Origin: Gracilariopsis chorda
Taxonomy: Eukaryota; Rhodophyta; Florideophyceae; Gracilariales; Gracilariaceae
Direction of reading: 5' to 3'
NCBI GenBank assembly: GCA_003194525.1
Contig: NBIV01000064.1
Coordinates: 1 to 64,000, forward strand
DNA length: 64,000 nucleotides
How positions within the stretch are numbered: the stretch's first letter is position 1; the number at the start of each line of letters is the position of its first letter. The notes under the pieces were generated by a model, which did no database searches, was not told the DNA's origin, and saw nothing but the letters and a program-made list of their open reading frames with translations. Position numbers and translations under genes: made by a program. This document shows, in pieces, positions 11,585 to 20,607 of the stretch.

Positions 11585-12323
11585 TCGCTCGCGATGTGTC
11601 TTATCACATTTTCTTGTGAAGAATGTAAAGCTATTAGTTGTACCGCACGGTCACGTGGACAGCGTGATCAGCAGTTCGGACTGGCGGGGCGTGTTGCGAC
11701 GCCACAAGTGTCCTGACGCTGGTGGACGCTTTTCGTGCGTCTGCGAGATGCGCCGTGTGACGACTGAGCTAAAGGAAGTGCCACAGCCAGGACACCGAAG
11801 GGGCGGATACGGCTGTACTTATAGCGAGTTCCCACACGCCGCGATGAGCTGCGGCGTACCCTACGTTATACCCGGCTACAGCGGCGAGCACACCACAACC
11901 CGCGGCGCTGGCGTCTGAAATGCGAGCTGGTTCGCTGAAGAACAGACTGCCCATTTGACGATCTGTATAGATAGTGCACCGAACAAGTTGTCCTTTGACG
12001 ATAAAATCGATCCATGGCCAAGGTTACAGATGCGGAGGGAGAATCATCAGATACCTCAAAGGAATTACTCAGCGAAGTGAGGGGATGGGACACTTTGAGA
12101 ACTATTGAAGATACACCCAGTAGGTGTTGACCAAGTGGGTCGAACACAACACCTCACTTGAAACTGTTATTTAACTTGCTTTACATTGTTCATCAATAAG
12201 AAACATCTATGGCACACACCTTAGGAGAAGTCGTCTCTAAGGGAAACTGTCACAGCTCATAACAGAATGCAGTTGAGTTCCACTCTACCGAAAATCTGGG
12301 ATCTTCAAACAACGCCGCCACGC
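11585..12323. other. Intergenic region between convergent genes
   Basis: This holds the 3' flanks of the zinc-finger gene (+) and the spondin-domain gene (-), which converge. Nothing further is recognised; a 93-codon minus frame and a 61-codon minus frame lack motifs. Confidence 0.4.
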
Positions 12324-13001
12324 TCACTTGATTTTCTGGATCAAGAAGCGGCCCACAATACGGCCCTGGAATCGATCAGTCTCGTCTTCCACCAATGGCG
12401 CAATGTTCTTCTGCGGCTCTGTCGGCATGTCAAGCGAAGCGTCCACAGGGCTTGTGAACTCGCGTCCGTCGTCAGTGCCCGCGTCATACGCAATCATAGT
12501 TCCGGAGTCGCGAGTAATGAACTTTCCGTCGCGAACCATATTCCTGTTATTGATCTGCACAATCCAGTCAGGTGACGGGGCAATCATTCCTAACATCGTA
12601 ATGAACGGGTGCGCACAGTCAACCGTGTAAAACAGTGTGGTGGACTTTCCGGGCATCGTCGGTCCCTTGGCAGACGCCACGCTCCGTACTCCGCGACGCT
12701 GTCTGCGCAGGTTCTTGGCCAGAGCCACGAATCGTCCGTTCTGACCTGTCTCGGCGATCTGCTCCACTTGCGGAGAGGCGAAGCCGCGGATGGTCAAGAA
12801 GGAGATACGGTTGGAGTGAGAAGCACCAGCCAACGGGGAGAACACCAAGCCATTGTCCGGGATGAGCTTACCAAAGTTCGCCGGAGTCAACAAATTCCGA
12901 AACGTGACTTTGTAGATGGCTTTGCCTCTACAACGTCTTTCAGCTGCAACCGCTTGGAACAGAGCGAGGGAGAGCAAGAAGGCGGTTACTTGACGAATCA
13001 T
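12324..13001 (-). CDS. Secreted Spondin_N-domain protein, 225 aa
   Basis: Begins with a typical signal peptide (residues 1-20, hydrophobic core AFLLSLALFQAVAA, probable cleavage before ERRC), so it should be secreted. Residues 28 to about 205 form one Spondin_N domain. Visible hallmarks are FSPLAGASHS (54-63), the AS...IAETG block (75-86), MIAPSPDW (139-146) and YDAGTDDG (172-179), the last being an acidic loop characteristic of the fold. Family members are extracellular matrix or adhesion proteins (F-spondin, mindin) and stand-alone secreted proteins in microbes and algae. Here the protein is almost only the domain, with no thrombospondin repeats. It converges on the zinc-finger gene at 9,062. 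A role at the cell wall or surface is inference. Confidence 0.85.
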   Translation of the reverse strand: MIRQVTAFLLSLALFQAVAAERRCRGKAIYKVTFRNLLTPANFGKLIPDNGLVFSPLAGASHSNRISFLTIRGFASPQVEQIAETGQNGRFVALAKNLRRQRRGVRSVASAKGPTMPGKSTTLFYTVDCAHPFITMLGMIAPSPDWIVQINNRNMVRDGKFITRDSGTMIAYDAGTDDGREFTSPVDASLDMPTEPQKNIAPLVEDETDRFQGRIVGRFLIQKIK

Positions 13002-15140
13002 GATGAGAGTTGAGGTTTGGGGCGGAGTGTGCGAAGTGAATAGAGATCGGTGAGGGTATGTGTTTGAGTGGATGCTCGTATCATATCTCGCAAGTGGGGG
13101 GAGGTCATCTTGCGCTTAAGTAGCGTCGGCGGTGTTGGCGCCGAATGGGGAGAAGGACGCCCCGAAGATTCAGAAAGGGTTGCCGTGCTGGCGTTCGTTG
13201 CTCGCACTGGATGTGCATTCCGACGATTGCCTTTCTATGGACTATGAGTGCTGACATGCACAGCCACGCGACAACAGGGGACCACGGCGGGGTGAGGACC
13301 GCTTTGGCGATTTCTACCAAGAAATCGGTGAGGCGATGATCGTGTTCGCTGTACAACGTGTGCATGATTTCGCGCCTGTTCGCGCTGCCACGTATCCAAA
13401 GTTCTCTGAAAACATTAAAGGAGCGACGAAATGGCAGGTTGGGAGACGTGACATGTCCTCTTGTCGTGAAGCTAACAGAAAGGTTGTCCACAGTAAAGTA
13501 TTGAGGCAGGGGCCGGGCGCCCATGGGCTTTTGTGTACGCCGTAATGACGTTGAGGCCCATGGAGATCTTTAGAACCTCTGAGAAGAGAAATAATTCAGC
13601 GATCGTGTAAAATCTAGAGAAGAACATCACAGTTAAGCAGCCATGTTGACAAATATCGGTCATAAACCTGGGCCCTGGCGAGGTGCAGACGAAACTCATG
13701 ATATTGGGACACTGCATTTGGGGTGTTAGCCAATCCTTGCCAACCCTTGCTGCCCTCGTGCTTACGAGTGTGAACCATATTTTTGAACTTGACCAGAAAA
13801 ATCGGACTCCTGGGTCTGATGGAGTGGAAGGGTTCTCTAGTGCTGCCGTGCTTGGGCCATGAAGTTAACTACTGCTAGCAGTGCTAGCAATCCTAGGACC
13901 GCTAACGTTACCCACCAATCGGTGGCTGAACATGAGCGTACTGTGTAGCCTATCTAACGTGTAATGGTATCTGCGTAGAGTTAGCGGTAGACGGCTAACT
14001 CGTGTAGCCCAACTCCGCTTGGACAGTTTTGTTTGTGATTATCTGACTGGTGTTTGCGAATTGATGTTTCCATCATCGAAGAAAAACTGCTCTGTTCTTT
14101 CCGTGTAACGCGACACACAGATCTCTTTGTAGCACGACTTACTCGCTGCCTGATTATCAAGCCCCAGCTGGTCTTGAGGTTGTCACGTATGGCGATGACC
14201 TTTTTCTGAATAATACTCACTACATATCATTGCTGCAGCATGACGCGAAAGGGCTCTGACGCCGAATCAATAGTAAGGACATGGCCAGAAAAGCTGTTGG
14301 TGTATCTAGAGAGAGAGGGCTTCTTCTCAATGTAACCCCTACCGTAGTCTTGGAATTAGAGACGCGAGCTCATATAAACACACACACACACATGACGCGA
14401 AGAATTAGTACCATTCCCATCGCCATGAACCATGCTCTTCCCTACAACAACACACTACTGGTATACACCATTCGTCGATTCATTCCGGTCCAAGCTGCAC
14501 TCGTCTTCTCTCCGCATTGCTATCGCTTACATGGAGGCACACGACATTCTGTCTGCTGTTTCAAAGTCTCGAAAAAGCAGCCGTTCGCGTTAGGACAGAA
14601 ACAGGTGTCCAAATACTCTGCGTGTCCGGTTACGTACGTCCACGACAAATGCTACCAACGTGTCTTCAACCAGAAACGAGTCTGGAAGGCTGCCGGTCTG
14701 CAATAGTTCTGAACAGAAAGCGCGTTATCATAAGCCTACAATCAATTACCACCGGCACACCAACACACCGACCCACCGACACACCGACACACCGACACAC
14801 CGACACACCAACACACCGACACATGTGCATGCAGCATTTGCAGTTCGTTTGTATTCGCCTTGCAATCAGCATTTGGTTCGTTGTGCTGGTCCGCCCACAG
14901 TGAAAGAGAGAGACGGCTCAGTCATTGGACCAAGCGCACATTCCAGTGCAATGCCCTTCGACGCTCTGAATCCCCATCCACACTGCCACCAAACAAATCC
15001 CTGACGCCTCCATTTTCAGCAACCAGAACCATCCCAACTCGGGTGCACTGAATGTTATGCATCATACCTCGGGTGTTTACCGACACTTTGCTGTACAGCT
15101 GCATTATGTAACTGCCCTCTCCTGCCACCCAATTCTGCCT
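13002..15140. other. Interval without a supported gene
   Basis: This contains the 5' flank of the spondin-domain gene, in which I found no clear TATA box. At 13,871-13,882 there is a perfect 12 bp palindrome ACTGCTAGCAGT, and at 13,912-13,925 a CCACC/GGTGG hairpin. A short CA run (about 14,380-14,393) and a minisatellite (listed separately) are the only repeats. Frames at 13,105-13,524 (-) and 14,281-14,706 (+) show no family resemblance. Confidence 0.35.
14755..14823 (+). repeat. Octanucleotide minisatellite (CACCGACA)n
   Basis: Roughly eight imperfect tandem units of the 8-mer CACCGACA, with some units reading CACCAACA or CACCGACC. Because 8 is not a multiple of 3, all three frames read repetitive Thr/Pro/His/Asp peptides, so open frames across it are not evidence of coding. 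Confidence 0.85.
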
Positions 15141-15149
15141 CAGCACCAC

Positions 15150-15157
15150 TATAAAAG
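15150..15157 (+). promoter_or_regulatory. TATA box
   Basis: TATAAAAG lies 27 bp upstream of an ATG at 15,177. The short spacing fits a transcript with a very short leader, or a downstream ATG. Confidence 0.35.
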
Positions 15158-15176
15158 CCGCCGTTCGCAGCCCAAG

Positions 15177-15778
15177 ATGTCCACTCCTCCTCTTCCTCCC
15201 AGGGGAAAGCTGCATCCCTCTTCGGTGTATGTATGCAGGTTTGCTGTGCACCTAGTGGTAAGTTGCAATCGGTGTCCAGCTCCATCGCCAGCTGTGTTAT
15301 CACTTTCTTATCCTTCGTTCATCATTCTAACTATTGTGATTTTCTGTGCTTTGCGACGGTTCCAATTGCGTTCTGGGCTTTTGTTTTGGGTTGCACGCGG
15401 TAGTGGAGATGTCGTACGTGTGTTTGAGGACTCCACGCGCAACGCTTTTACACTGTCACTGGGGAGTAAGCGGCGATCGTCCATCTCCAGGTGGCAGGGC
15501 CGCCTCGGGCGCATAGGGACTGACGGGATTACTGACAGAATTCTGCAGAGGGTATTGATCAATACTGAAGGGATTTCACGTCAGTGCCCGGAGGCAGTTA
15601 CGAGGTTGGTGTGAGCATCCCCGGAGAGGCGGACACACCTGGCCCTGCCACGGCAGTCTACGGGTTGCCGGACGGGATACAAATAACTGCCATCGGGAGG
15701 GATATTAGTGTTTGCGATAGAGACGGAGGTTTTTTTAGCTGCATTCCTCCCGCGCTTATTGGGTTTAGTAAGGAATAG
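15177..15778 (+). CDS. Possible small spliced gene (unknown)
   Basis: A TATA box, then ATG at 15,177 (MSTPPLPPRGKLHPS), then a consensus splice donor GTAAGT at 15,258-15,263. The acceptor is not clear. Open frames follow as far as a stop at 15,612-15,614 in one frame, and another frame closes at 15,776-15,778. No domain is recognised. The segment lies just before duplicated unit R2, and a short downstream peptide (GRLGRIGTD) faintly recalls the GRMGTD of unit R1, too weak to claim homology. Treat as a hypothetical gene. Confidence 0.25.
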
Positions 15779-16724
15779 ACAAAACACCATTCCCGGAGCT
15801 TGTTTTTGCATAAGCTAATAGAGTGAAGTCTTTTAGAGTATCTTTGTTCTCGTTCTGCGACAAGGTCTTGCCATAAAAAGAGTTTTGAAAACCTTAACCT
15901 AGCGCGTAGAGGATGAGCGGTGTCAAGAAAAGAGCAAATGGCGCGTGGTGGGCATGCGAGCCAAGTCACCACCGATGTGTAACGGGGCACTACGTCAAAA
16001 TATTAGAATGCTTGACTGGCTAAACAAATCGAGTGTGCTCACGGCCCTTGAGTTCATTAAATGAGCAAGACATTTTATTGCTCCTGAAGTCAACCTTACT
16101 TCCACCTGGAATGGATAGGATTATCTGGCCTTTCATTCTCGACTCCAGTAAAGCAAAAGCATCATCTCTCCTCCCTGATCTATTAAAAAATCTCCCACTC
16201 GTGCTCCTACCCGGCTGACTGGGTTTAAATTAAACTGGGCGAAAGCGGGCTTTTGCACTCTAACTCTTGCCCGCTTTATTTTGAAACGAGTGGAGAATAC
16301 CGTTCCAAGGACCGCAGAACGGCTACATTCGTATCTGATTCCAATCCAGTTATGTTTGCGCAGGCATCAGTATCAATACCGGACCTTAGTACAAGCTCGG
16401 CATCCTCTTCATGCTTCCTATTCGAATTTACACCATCCATCAAACGTCTTCTACTGTGCTTTCAACCAAACGAGAACTGTACGAGCAACCCTTCCCGGCA
16501 AGTGGACTTGTTCCTTGGTATGTGATTTGACATTTGTCTAAATTTTCTTTCTACCATTCATTTTTGATTATTATCAGCCGTCTTCAAAGTGAGTCAAATC
16601 TTTGCTCAGTGGATGCTGAAACAAATGCAATTTCTAATTCGAAGCATGTCTGGAAGGTACATTCACGCAAAGGCATCTGATTCCAATCCAATTCCGGCTG
16701 TGTCCCCAATTCAAAACTCATCGT

Positions 16725-16732
16725 TATAAATA
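16725..16732 (+). promoter_or_regulatory. TATA box of unit R2
   Basis: TATAAATA at the position equivalent to 2,996-3,003 in R1. The tandem copy upstream has TATCAATA instead, and probably lost promoter activity. Confidence 0.45.
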
Positions 16733-16863
16733 CTGGCCCACCTTGAAAACAACGTACCCATTCTTTTGCGCTCCTCAAAAAGTACTCCACAAACCATGCT
16801 GAGAAACCGTCCACCTTCTACCTCCCTAGGAACTAACAGGGCTTGTTCGAGGAACCAATCTCG

Positions 16864-16929
16864 GTATGTGAGACTTGTTCCTTTGTTTATGTTTAAAAAG
16901 TTGCTGACATTTCTTTCTTCCGCTTCCAG
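16864..16929 (+). other. Putative 66 bp intron in R2
   Basis: Starts GTATGT and ends TTCCAG; it matches the 67 bp R1 intron in length and ends. A second intron-like segment, 16,518-16,577 (GTATGT...TATCAG), occupies the same place in the partial tandem copy. Confidence 0.5.
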
Positions 16930-16940
16930 CTCTTATTTTT

Positions 16941-17153
16941 GTGCTGTTGTCGGAGCTTGTGAGCTTCAGGCGTCCCCCTTCTCTCCATAGATACAAAAGG
17001 GCTGTCGGAAAAGAAGGGATTTCTATGAGTACCGACAGCAAGCCCATCGGCAGCAGGAGAGAGGGATCCCGTCAACTTGTGAATCGATTTTCGCGGTTTC
17101 GAGTTGATCAACGGGAAGTTGCTGCCGATTGGGCTGGGAATATTTCATTTTAG
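16941..17153 (+). CDS. Small conserved reading frame of unit R2 (unknown)
   Basis: Homologous to the frame at 3,217-3,462, with shared blocks KRAVGK, TDSKPIGS, REGSRQL, RFR and AADWAG. The stretch opens without an ATG; the first ATG in the conserved frame is at 17,026 (MSTDSKP), at the position of an ATG in R1 as well, giving a peptide of only about 42 residues. Sequence in the same phase across the spliced exon junction contains a stop, so translation from the upstream exon is not supported. No family recognised. Confidence 0.35.
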   Translation: MLLSELVSFRRPPSLHRYKRAVGKEGISMSTDSKPIGSRREGSRQLVNRFSRFRVDQREVAADWAGNISF

Positions 17154-17300
17154 AGAATCATCTTCGATTCAAGCCGAGTTGGTTCTCATTCTGCAATTAT
17201 AAGCGCAGCTGTATATTGTGAATATGGGATTCTTCTTGTACACTATTATATTGTTCTTAATGCACATACAATTATTCTACTCACGCTCCGCGGACTGTCT

Positions 17301-18022
17301 TTCTTGCTTACTGGTCATTTACATATACAAAACCTCTGAGCTTAATCTCATGTATTAGTTACAATGCTTGGAAACTGTCTCTATTTTTACGGGTTGAACT
17401 TGTTGCGTTTGCTATTTTTGATTTTGTTCTACCTTTTACCCATTGGAGACCTCATCAGACTTCTTCTTGTCTTGGAAACCTAACTCAAAAATGAATTTTA
17501 TGGTACTATTTCTGTGTCCGTTTTGTTCCTATGCGCTTCAGTGCCATTTGATTTAGCTCTTGGCCTTTTAAAATATTCTGTGTCTTGACTTTTTAAATCT
17601 AAACTCATAATTACGGATTGCTTTGACCTCCTGCCCAACGGTTCTGTACGCCGAACATCATTCATGGCCTCCAGTGCTGATACTGTTGTAACTTGGTTTA
17701 ATACCAACTTGTTTTCACAATACTTCTATAGTGACTGCAAGAATTGTTTCAGTGATTTAAAGAACGTAAATTTGTTCATTTATTTTATACGAATATATTT
17801 GGAAATATCTCGAGAACAATTGCTGAGTAGACTTTGTTCTAGGTCTTCGCTGTTGCTGTTTTCAAAAGAAGTGGTTTTTTGCCTTAAGCGTATATTGTGC
17901 CCAAAGACGACCAGAACTTGTCGTAGATCATTTTTTGTTCTTCGAGTGACAACGGTGACAACCAGGTTGGGCAACATTCAGTACCAAAAGGTAATGTTGA
18001 ACTCATTTAATACTTATGGCTC
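17301..18022. other. AT-rich flank before element A
   Basis: No recognisable gene. A 123-codon plus frame (17,664-18,035) runs into the LTR of element A and lacks motifs. The last five bases (18,023-18,027, ATATC) are the left target-site duplication of element A. Confidence 0.4.
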
Positions 18023-18027
18023 ATATC

Positions 18028-18228
18028 TGTTATAGAATTGTAGCATTACGACCATTTACATTTGAATTCAAACATATGCACGTGAATGTTTGAATCTGAT
18101 TCAAACATACACAAACGGTTGTTAGCAGTTGTATAAGAACCGAACCCTTAGAGGGTTCGAAGTTGAATCGGAGGTAGCCTCCAGCAAGTTCAGAAGTAAA
18201 AGTTTAGTAAGAGTGAGCTACTCTTACA
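18028..18228 (+). repeat. 5' LTR of element A
   Basis: 201 bp, starting TG and ending CA, nearly identical to 34,229-34,429. It contains the hairpin AACCC...GGGTT around 18,142-18,160. Confidence 0.93.
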
Positions 18229-18230
18229 TT

Positions 18231-18240
18231 TGGTAGCATC
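18231..18240 (+). promoter_or_regulatory. Primer binding site of element A
   Basis: TGGTAGCATC, 2 nt after the 5' LTR. TGG pairs with the CCA end of a tRNA, and TGGTAGC matches the 3' end of initiator Met tRNA in some eukaryotes (the Ty1/Ty3 type of primer). The same ten bases serve element C at 46,604-46,613. Confidence 0.6.
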
Positions 18241-18341
18241 TAAGGGTACGTCACAGGAACGAAAAGCAGTGTTTGAAGACGTTTTGAGAAATAGCTCCGT
18301 CAACCCGCAGCCAAGATCCGCAACAAGAATTTGCGAGTATA

Positions 18342-19301
18342 GTGATTGAGGCGTCAACGGTACTGCAGTTGCGTGAAGAATTGCAAAGTTTGCGAGACAC
18401 AGGTAACTCGCAGACCACCACAATCGGGAATCTACAGACTCAGTTACAGCAGAGCAGCCGACAGCCGCTCCTGGGAACTTCTAATATAATCATAGCACCA
18501 CCGGTTTCAAATTTCTCAGGCCAGGCTTCAGATTGGACCACAGAAAAAGTGATTAGCTTTTTCTTTTCAATTACGAAGTACGGAACGTTATGCAACTATT
18601 CGAAACAAAAAATGCTTGACTTAGCAGAGTGCTATTTTCAAGACAGAGCGGCTTCATGGATTTTGCGTCTGGAAAGGAAGAATATCAAACCGACAAGCCT
18701 GGAAGAACTCAAGAAAGCTATGCTTGAAGAGTTTTTGCCCGCAAAAGAGCAAGCTACAGCGCGGGTGAAGCTGATAGAGTTACGTTTGGAAGACAAAGAA
18801 TCCGTGGACGATCACATTGCTGAATTCAAAGACCTGGTTACGCCTTGTGGCACACAACGTAATAAAGCATACATATGCTTTTTTAGTAGTCTTTTGAAGA
18901 TGTATAAGGACAAATTTTCTGAACGATTTCCAACTTCGAAACCAAACGATCGTATGGGCAACGCTTATATGCAGCCAGCATATGAATACGCCAAGACCCT
19001 GGAGTTGCCTTTTAAGCTCGCAGACGAACAAACTAATTCTCATAAGGATCACGGGTCTAACAGAAACAGGAACAAAGTAGGAAAGAAAGGACAAAGCTCA
19101 AGTGCACCTAACGAAAAACGCAATACCTACAGGGACCCAAATACTATCAGCTGGGGTCCAATGAAGCGTGGGGAATTTGGCCTTTACAAGAAAAACGATC
19201 GATGCAGTAGATGTGGCACGAAAGGGTGGAGCGATCCTAACCATCCTTGCAGACAAGGCCAGACTAAAGAAAAGGAGTTCAAGCACTCAAAAAACGAGTG
19301 A
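18342..19301 (+). CDS. gag: Gag of element A
   Basis: Open frame of 319 codons; it opens near 18,288 and has no ATG at the 5' end, so the original start was probably lost (18,342 is a GTG). Residues about 60-230 have the look of a Retrotrans_gag capsid domain (helical, with WTTEKVISFFFSI, AASWILRLER and RLEDKESVDDHIAEF). The C-terminal part is basic, and near 19,202-19,252 it carries a Cys-x2-Cys...His...Cys cluster (RCSRCGTKGWSDPNHPC), an unusual zinc knuckle with a longer Cys-His spacing. Gag forms the particle shell and binds element RNA. The protease frame follows after 120 nt. Confidence 0.75.
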   Translation: MIEASTVLQLREELQSLRDTGNSQTTTIGNLQTQLQQSSRQPLLGTSNIIIAPPVSNFSGQASDWTTEKVISFFFSITKYGTLCNYSKQKMLDLAECYFQDRAASWILRLERKNIKPTSLEELKKAMLEEFLPAKEQATARVKLIELRLEDKESVDDHIAEFKDLVTPCGTQRNKAYICFFSSLLKMYKDKFSERFPTSKPNDRMGNAYMQPAYEYAKTLELPFKLADEQTNSHKDHGSNRNRNKVGKKGQSSSAPNEKRNTYRDPNTISWGPMKRGEFGLYKKNDRCSRCGTKGWSDPNHPCRQGQTKEKEFKHSKNE

Positions 19302-19420
19302 TGCCGCACAGATGTGCAGCTATAGAAGGCAATTTAGAAGAAAAGTTGCCTTACCTCTCTTCATCGAACCATGGGGAGGAAGATCCCTGGATTTATGATG
19401 CCTTACTTGCAGAGTAACCA

Positions 19421-19720
19421 GTGAAGACAGTGGTGGATTCCTACTCCTCTCATATTTTTATGTCAATTGCAGACGCAAAAGAAATTAATCTAGAAATGAA
19501 GAAAATCGACCATGTGGAGATTGAATTAGGAGATTCATCAAAGAAAAAAGTACTTGGAGAAGTACATGGCGTCTTAAACATCAATGGGTTCATAAGTAAC
19601 GAGATGATTCTTATCCTCAGTATGAACAAACATTTTGAGAGACCAGTGATCATACTAGGACGAACTTGGTTATGCGAACACAATCCAAAGATTGATTTGC
19701 AAAGCAATGAACTCAAAATA
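19421..19720 (+). pseudogene. Protease segment of element A, cut by element B
   Basis: Retropepsin-like fragment: a degenerate active site VVDSYSSHIF (Asp-Ser-Tyr in place of Asp-Ser/Thr-Gly) and the late VIILGRTWL block. The natural reading frame runs into the target-duplication bases AAATA at 19,716-19,720 and continues after element B at 31,127. Residues beyond 19,720 in this frame come from the LTR of B. Loss of the active-site Gly makes it unlikely to work. Confidence 0.7.
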
Positions 19721-20552
19721 TGTGGTGCAATGCCCCAAAGGGGAATAACACCGAAAGACGTTCAGGATCTTCCTCTCACGAGGTGAACCCAGTTGGGTAG
19801 AGCTCTCCCAGAGGTATCACGGCGAAGCCGGTCTGTAAGACCAGGAACACCTGTCGCGACTTGCGCAGGGAGGTGAAGGCGAAGAATCAGTATCCGCGTG
19901 AGCGGGGTGTGATCCTCAGTAGAGGTATGTTTCCACGTAAGTGGGAATGTGTGAGCCGGTGCACACAGGAGAGCCGCGGGTAGCGGGATGTACTACCCTG
20001 AAAGGGGGAAAAGAGAAGAGTGGAGGGAAAGGAGGAAGAGTGGGCGAGGGTGAGTCGCGAGAGCGACGAACAAATACGGCAATGCCGGTGGACAGGACTC
20101 CCTATACAGGGCGAAACACCAATGTGATTGGAACAATTATACTCCCAAGGATGGGCCTCTTTAGACGTGCAAGGGAGTTAGGTGTCCCGTGGTTCACGGC
20201 GTTTCCCTCCAAGGAGGAGTAGAGCACGCGCGCAAGCGGTAACAACTAGAGCCAATTCCCCAGGTTGGGGTCCCTTGTTGGACAAGTTTTACTGGTGCGA
20301 CCGCAGTGCGCCGTCGCACTAAGTACTAGCTTCCCAGAAATGGGTGTGAAAATAATAAATAAAAGCAACTAAAATACTCCACATTTCGTGGCAACATCCA
20401 CTACTGTGGCCAACCGCCAATTGACCCAAAACCGTCTCCCACGTGTCCATACCCACCATTGTGGGGCGTAGTTCATATACACACTACACAACCGATAATA
20501 TCGGGAAAACGATCAAGTACCAGGAATCCTTCCCTGAGGGCGTTGCACTTCA
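19721..20552 (-). repeat. 3' LTR of element B
   Basis: 832 bp, same length as 30,295-31,126. Rich in tiny hairpins, for example ACCCA/TGGGT (19,787-19,798), CCTCC/GGAGG (20,206-20,217) and GTCGC/GCGAC near 20,055. The adjacent AT-rich stretch around 20,340-20,380 is a candidate promoter or polyadenylation region, but no motif decides it. Confidence 0.95.
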
Positions 20553-20566
20553 TATCCCCCCCTAAA
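20553..20566 (-). promoter_or_regulatory. Polypurine tract of element B
   Basis: On the plus strand this reads TATCCCCCCC; on the element's own strand it is a run of seven G followed by ATA, directly before the 3' LTR. This is the expected plus-strand DNA priming site. Confidence 0.7.
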
Positions 20567-20607
20567 ACGGGAAAACGACCACCGACGCGGAGGATTCCCA
20601 GACGAAA

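Larger units (their letters stand above)
15930..17300 (+). repeat. Duplicated intron-containing unit, copy R2
   Basis: Direct-orientation counterpart of 2,420-3,550. It is about 250-300 bp longer because the promoter/first-exon/intron part is itself duplicated: a first version spans about 16,320-16,577 (degenerate TATA TATCAATA, intron-like 16,518-16,577) and a second spans about 16,665-16,929 (TATAAATA, intron 16,864-16,929). The downstream exon is single. Three independent GT...AG segments at the same place in three related copies support a real spliced transcription unit. Confidence 0.6.

Noticed and set aside
13105..13524. 139-codon minus frame upstream of the spondin-domain gene
   Set aside because: No family resemblance and no promoter; probably chance.
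14755..14823. CRISPR-like array
   Set aside because: Units are 8 bp with no spacers; it is a simple minisatellite, and the sequence is eukaryotic.
2420..17300. R1 and R2 as LTRs of one giant element carrying the two host genes
   Set aside because: No TG/CA ends, target duplication, primer site or polypurine tract at their borders, and the copies contain an internal intron and a conserved frame.
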